Assembly: GCF_003001815.1 (NCBI RefSeq)
Contig: NZ_PVMZ01000014.1
Span: 124,001-188,000 of the forward strand
Reading direction: 5' to 3'
Source: Actinoplanes italicus
GTDB taxonomy: Bacteria > Actinomycetota > Actinomycetes > Mycobacteriales > Micromonosporaceae
Length of the DNA stretch: 64,000 bases
Shown here piece after piece: positions 61,744-64,000 of this stretch (positions within the stretch are counted from its first letter, which is position 1; every line of letters starts with the position of its first letter). Below the pieces are notes generated by a model. That model did no database searches and was not told where the DNA came from. It worked only from the letters and a program-made list of their open reading frames with translations. Position numbers and translations under genes: made by a program.

Positions 61744-64000
61744 TCAGCCGCGTGCCGGGATGCCGGTGAGGCTCCGCGCGACCTGGAGCGTCGCCCCGGG
61801 CGCCGGCGACGACAGCGCCGCGAACCCGGCCGGGACCGGCGTCCCACCGGCCGGCGTCACACCCAGCTCGGCCAGCCACGATCGCATCGGCGCCCACTTC
61901 TCGTAGATCACCAGGACCACCTCGCCCGGACCGGCCATCCGCAGCGCCGCGGTCACGGCGTCCCGGTAACCGTCCGCCCGGATCGCGGTGAGCTGCGGGC
62001 GCCGGGCCCGCATCTCCCGCTCCACCAGTCCGGAGACCTCGCCGGGAGCCCGGCCCCGCGAATCGTGGTCCTCGTAGAGCACGACCCTGGTCAGGCCGTC
62101 CGCCAGAATCTGCGCCGAGGCGGCGAGCAGATCGTCGCGCCGGTCTCCGGGCAACGTCACCGCCGCCACGCAGCGCTCGGCGCCCCACAGCCGGTGCAGG
62201 GTGCGCAGCGTCGCGGCCAGCGCGGCCGGGTTGTGCGCGTAGTCCACGAACACCGAGACGTCGCCGAGCCGGAACAGGGTGCCCCGGCCCGGGTTCTCCA
62301 CGCTCGGGTCGAACTCGGCGAGCCGGTCGACCAGGTGCTCCGGCCGGGCGCCCAGCGCGCGGGCCGCGGCGATCGCGGCCAGCGCGTTCGCCGCCACGTG
62401 CAGGGCCGCTCCCCCGTACGCCCCGGGCACCTCGGCCAGCCGCAGCAGCGGGGTGCGCCGGGCCCCGGTCGCCTGCACCAGCCAGCCGTCGTGCAGCACG
62501 TACGCCGCCCCGCCGCGCGCCAGATGCTCGGTGAGCACCGGGTTGGCCGGATCCATCCCGAACCAGACCAGCCGCTTGCGGTCGGCTCGCACCCGAGGGC
62601 GGTCGGCCAGACTGCGGACCCATGGGTCGTCGACGTTGAGCACCAGCGTCCCGCCGTCCCGGACCCGCTCGGCCACCACCGCCTTGACGTGCGCGAGGTC
62701 CTCGATCGAGTCGAGCCCGTCCTGGCCCAGGTGGTCGGCGGTGATGTTGGTGATCACCCCGACGTCGGTCCAGTCGTAGCCCAGCCCGCGCCGGAGCAGC
62801 CCGCCGCGGGCCGTCTCCAGCACCGCCACCTCGACCTGCGGATCGCCGAGGACCATCTGCGCCGAGCGCGGGCCGGTCGCGTCGGCGACCTGGATCGTGC
62901 GCCCGTCGATGACCACCCCGTCGGTGCTGGTCATCCCGGCCCGCATGCCGCTGCCGCTGAGCAGGTGGGCGATCAGCCGGGCCACCGTGGTCTTGCCGTT
63001 CGTGCCGGTGATCGCGACCGCCGGGATGCGACCGTCGGAGCCGCCGGGGAACATCGCGCGAACGATCGCGTCGCCGACGTCACGGGGGCGGCCGTGCACC
63101 GGTGCGAGGTGCATGCGCAGTCCCGGTACGGCGTTGACCTCGATCACCCCGGAGGTGGCCGGCCCGTCGCAGGGTGGCAGAGCGGCGGCGATGTCCGGCA
63201 GGCGCAGGTCGATGCCGGCGATGTCCAGGCCGATCAGCGCGGCGACCCGCTGACAGAGCCGGGTCACGTCGGGGTGTACCTGGTCGGTCACGTCCCGGCT
63301 GGTGCCGCCGGTGGAGAGATTGGCGGTCTCGCGGAGCCGTACCGTCTCGCCGGTCTCCGGAACGCTCTCCCGGGTCCGCCCCTGGCGGCTCAGCACCCGG
63401 TCGGTGGTCTCGTCCAGGTCGATCCGGGTCAGCACCCGCGAGTGACCGGGGCCCCGGCGCGGGTCGGCGTTCACCCGCTCCACCAGTTCCGCGACGGTGG
63501 CCCGGCCGTCCCCGGTGACGTGCGGCGCGACCCGCTCCGCCGCCGCCACCACCTCACCGGCGACCACCAGCACGCGGTAGTCGCGGCCGTCGAGCTGGCG
63601 CTCCACCACCGCCTCGCCGCCCACCGCGTCCACGGCGCGGCTCACCTCGTCCGCCGTGGTCAGGTGCAGGGCCACGTCCCGGCCCTGCCGGCCGTGCCGC
63701 GGCTTGACCACCACGGGGGCGCCCAGCTCGTCCAGCAGCCGGACCGCGTCCGCGGCGGTCTCGGCCGCTCCTCCGGCCGCGACCGGGATGCCGGCCTCGT
63801 CGAGCAGCCGCCTGGTGACGTGCTTGTCCCCGGCGATGTCGACGCCGACGGCACTGGTCCGGTCGGTCATCGCGGCCCAGGCCAGCCGCCGACGGTGGCC
63901 CCAGCCGAGCCGCAGCAGGCTGAGGTCGTCGAACCGTTCCACCGGGATGCCGCGCCGCCGGGCGGCCACGATGATCGACCGCGTGCTCGGCCCGGTGGCC
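61744..64000 (-). CDS. cphA: Cyanophycin synthetase-like protein (N-terminus beyond the right edge)
   Basis: Cyanophycin synthetase builds the Asp/Arg storage polymer; it joins an ATP-grasp domain to a Mur-ligase domain. 751 C-terminal residues are present and the frame stays open to the edge (ATGPSTRSII...), so about 130-170 residues are missing. The ATP-grasp part has LTDRTSAVGVDIAGDKH-like residues and VVKPRHGRQGRDVAL; the Mur-ligase part has AITGTNGKTTVARL, GVITNITADHLG and VFVDYAHNPAAL. No cyanophycinase is visible. A related peptide ligase cannot be excluded without the N-terminus. Confidence 0.9.
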   Translation of the reverse strand, partial: ATGPSTRSIIVAARRRGIPVERFDDLSLLRLGWGHRRRLAWAAMTDRTSAVGVDIAGDKHVTRRLLDEAGIPVAAGGAAETAADAVRLLDELGAPVVVKPRHGRQGRDVALHLTTADEVSRAVDAVGGEAVVERQLDGRDYRVLVVAGEVVAAAERVAPHVTGDGRATVAELVERVNADPRRGPGHSRVLTRIDLDETTDRVLSRQGRTRESVPETGETVRLRETANLSTGGTSRDVTDQVHPDVTRLCQRVAALIGLDIAGIDLRLPDIAAALPPCDGPATSGVIEVNAVPGLRMHLAPVHGRPRDVGDAIVRAMFPGGSDGRIPAVAITGTNGKTTVARLIAHLLSGSGMRAGMTSTDGVVIDGRTIQVADATGPRSAQMVLGDPQVEVAVLETARGGLLRRGLGYDWTDVGVITNITADHLGQDGLDSIEDLAHVKAVVAERVRDGGTLVLNVDDPWVRSLADRPRVRADRKRLVWFGMDPANPVLTEHLARGGAAYVLHDGWLVQATGARRTPLLRLAEVPGAYGGAALHVAANALAAIAAARALGARPEHLVDRLAEFDPSVENPGRGTLFRLGDVSVFVDYAHNPAALAATLRTLHRLWGAERCVAAVTLPGDRRDDLLAASAQILADGLTRVVLYEDHDSRGRAPGEVSGLVEREMRARRPQLTAIRADGYRDAVTAALRMAGPGEVVLVIYEKWAPMRSWLAELGVTPAGGTPVPAGFAALSSPAPGATLQVARSLTGIPARG

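Overview
The window is very GC-rich actinobacterial DNA, with GTG and TTG starts, 1-4 base start/stop overlaps and strong GGAGG ribosome sites. Positions 1-29778 carry a block that is largely syntenic across Actinobacteria: carB-carA-pyrC-pyrB-pyrR, bldD, nusB-efp, aroQ-aroB, aroK-aroC-aroE, mltG, ruvX, alaS, two small membrane proteins, rarA and aspS. BldD, a FliA/WhiG-type sigma factor, long disordered membrane kinases and a carbohydrate-binding receptor kinase suggest a sporulating member of the Micromonosporaceae (an Actinoplanes-like organism). That assignment is inference; there is no rRNA in the window to confirm it.

Layout. 1-5254 (minus): pyrimidine operon, headed by pyrR with a recognisable PyrR-binding RNA hairpin next to its ribosome site. 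5534-6022 (plus): bldD. 6180-12207 (minus): nusB, efp and the shikimate genes, interrupted by one plus-strand gene (8854-9573) that joins a ribbon-helix-helix-like segment to two Clp-N-like repeats. 12230-18965 (minus): two tandem mltG paralogues, ruvX, alaS and two envelope proteins. 19045-25577: a 1562-residue mostly disordered single-pass protein translationally coupled to rarA. 25754-31410: a small membrane protein, an MFS/ArsR pair with an iterated operator, aspS, and a second long single-pass protein with a helical repeat.

31540-39560 is accessory metabolism. A D-serine-dehydratase-like PLP enzyme, an amidohydrolase and RidA fit a route from N-acyl-D-amino acids through 2-aminoacrylate to keto acids. 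They sit with a GH20 hexosaminidase, an APH(6)-like kinase and a winged-helix regulator. 39737-41941 is a Ser/Thr kinase. 42114-50381 holds two close paralogues of an acyltransferase-3/SGNH protein that flank a CYP102-type P450-reductase fusion and a divergent TetR repressor with two perfect palindromic operators.

50449-56239 is a urease operon, ureA-ureB-ureC-ureF-ureG-ureD without ureE. It is split between ureC and ureF by about 1.1 kb of repeats, including six copies of a 48-nt hairpin whose stems show compensatory base changes. 56301-57728 is a TetR/membrane-protein pair with a repeated operator. Then follow the sigma factor, two small coupled genes, a Ser/Thr kinase with a CBM2-like outer domain, and a cyanophycin-synthetase-like gene cut by the right edge. 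carB is cut by the left edge.

The most unusual items are the hairpin family inside the urease operon, the ribbon-helix-helix/Clp-N protein, the kinase with a CBM2-like sensor, the giant rarA-coupled membrane protein, and the duplicated acyltransferases around CYP102. No tRNA, rRNA, CRISPR array, transposase or phage gene was found.
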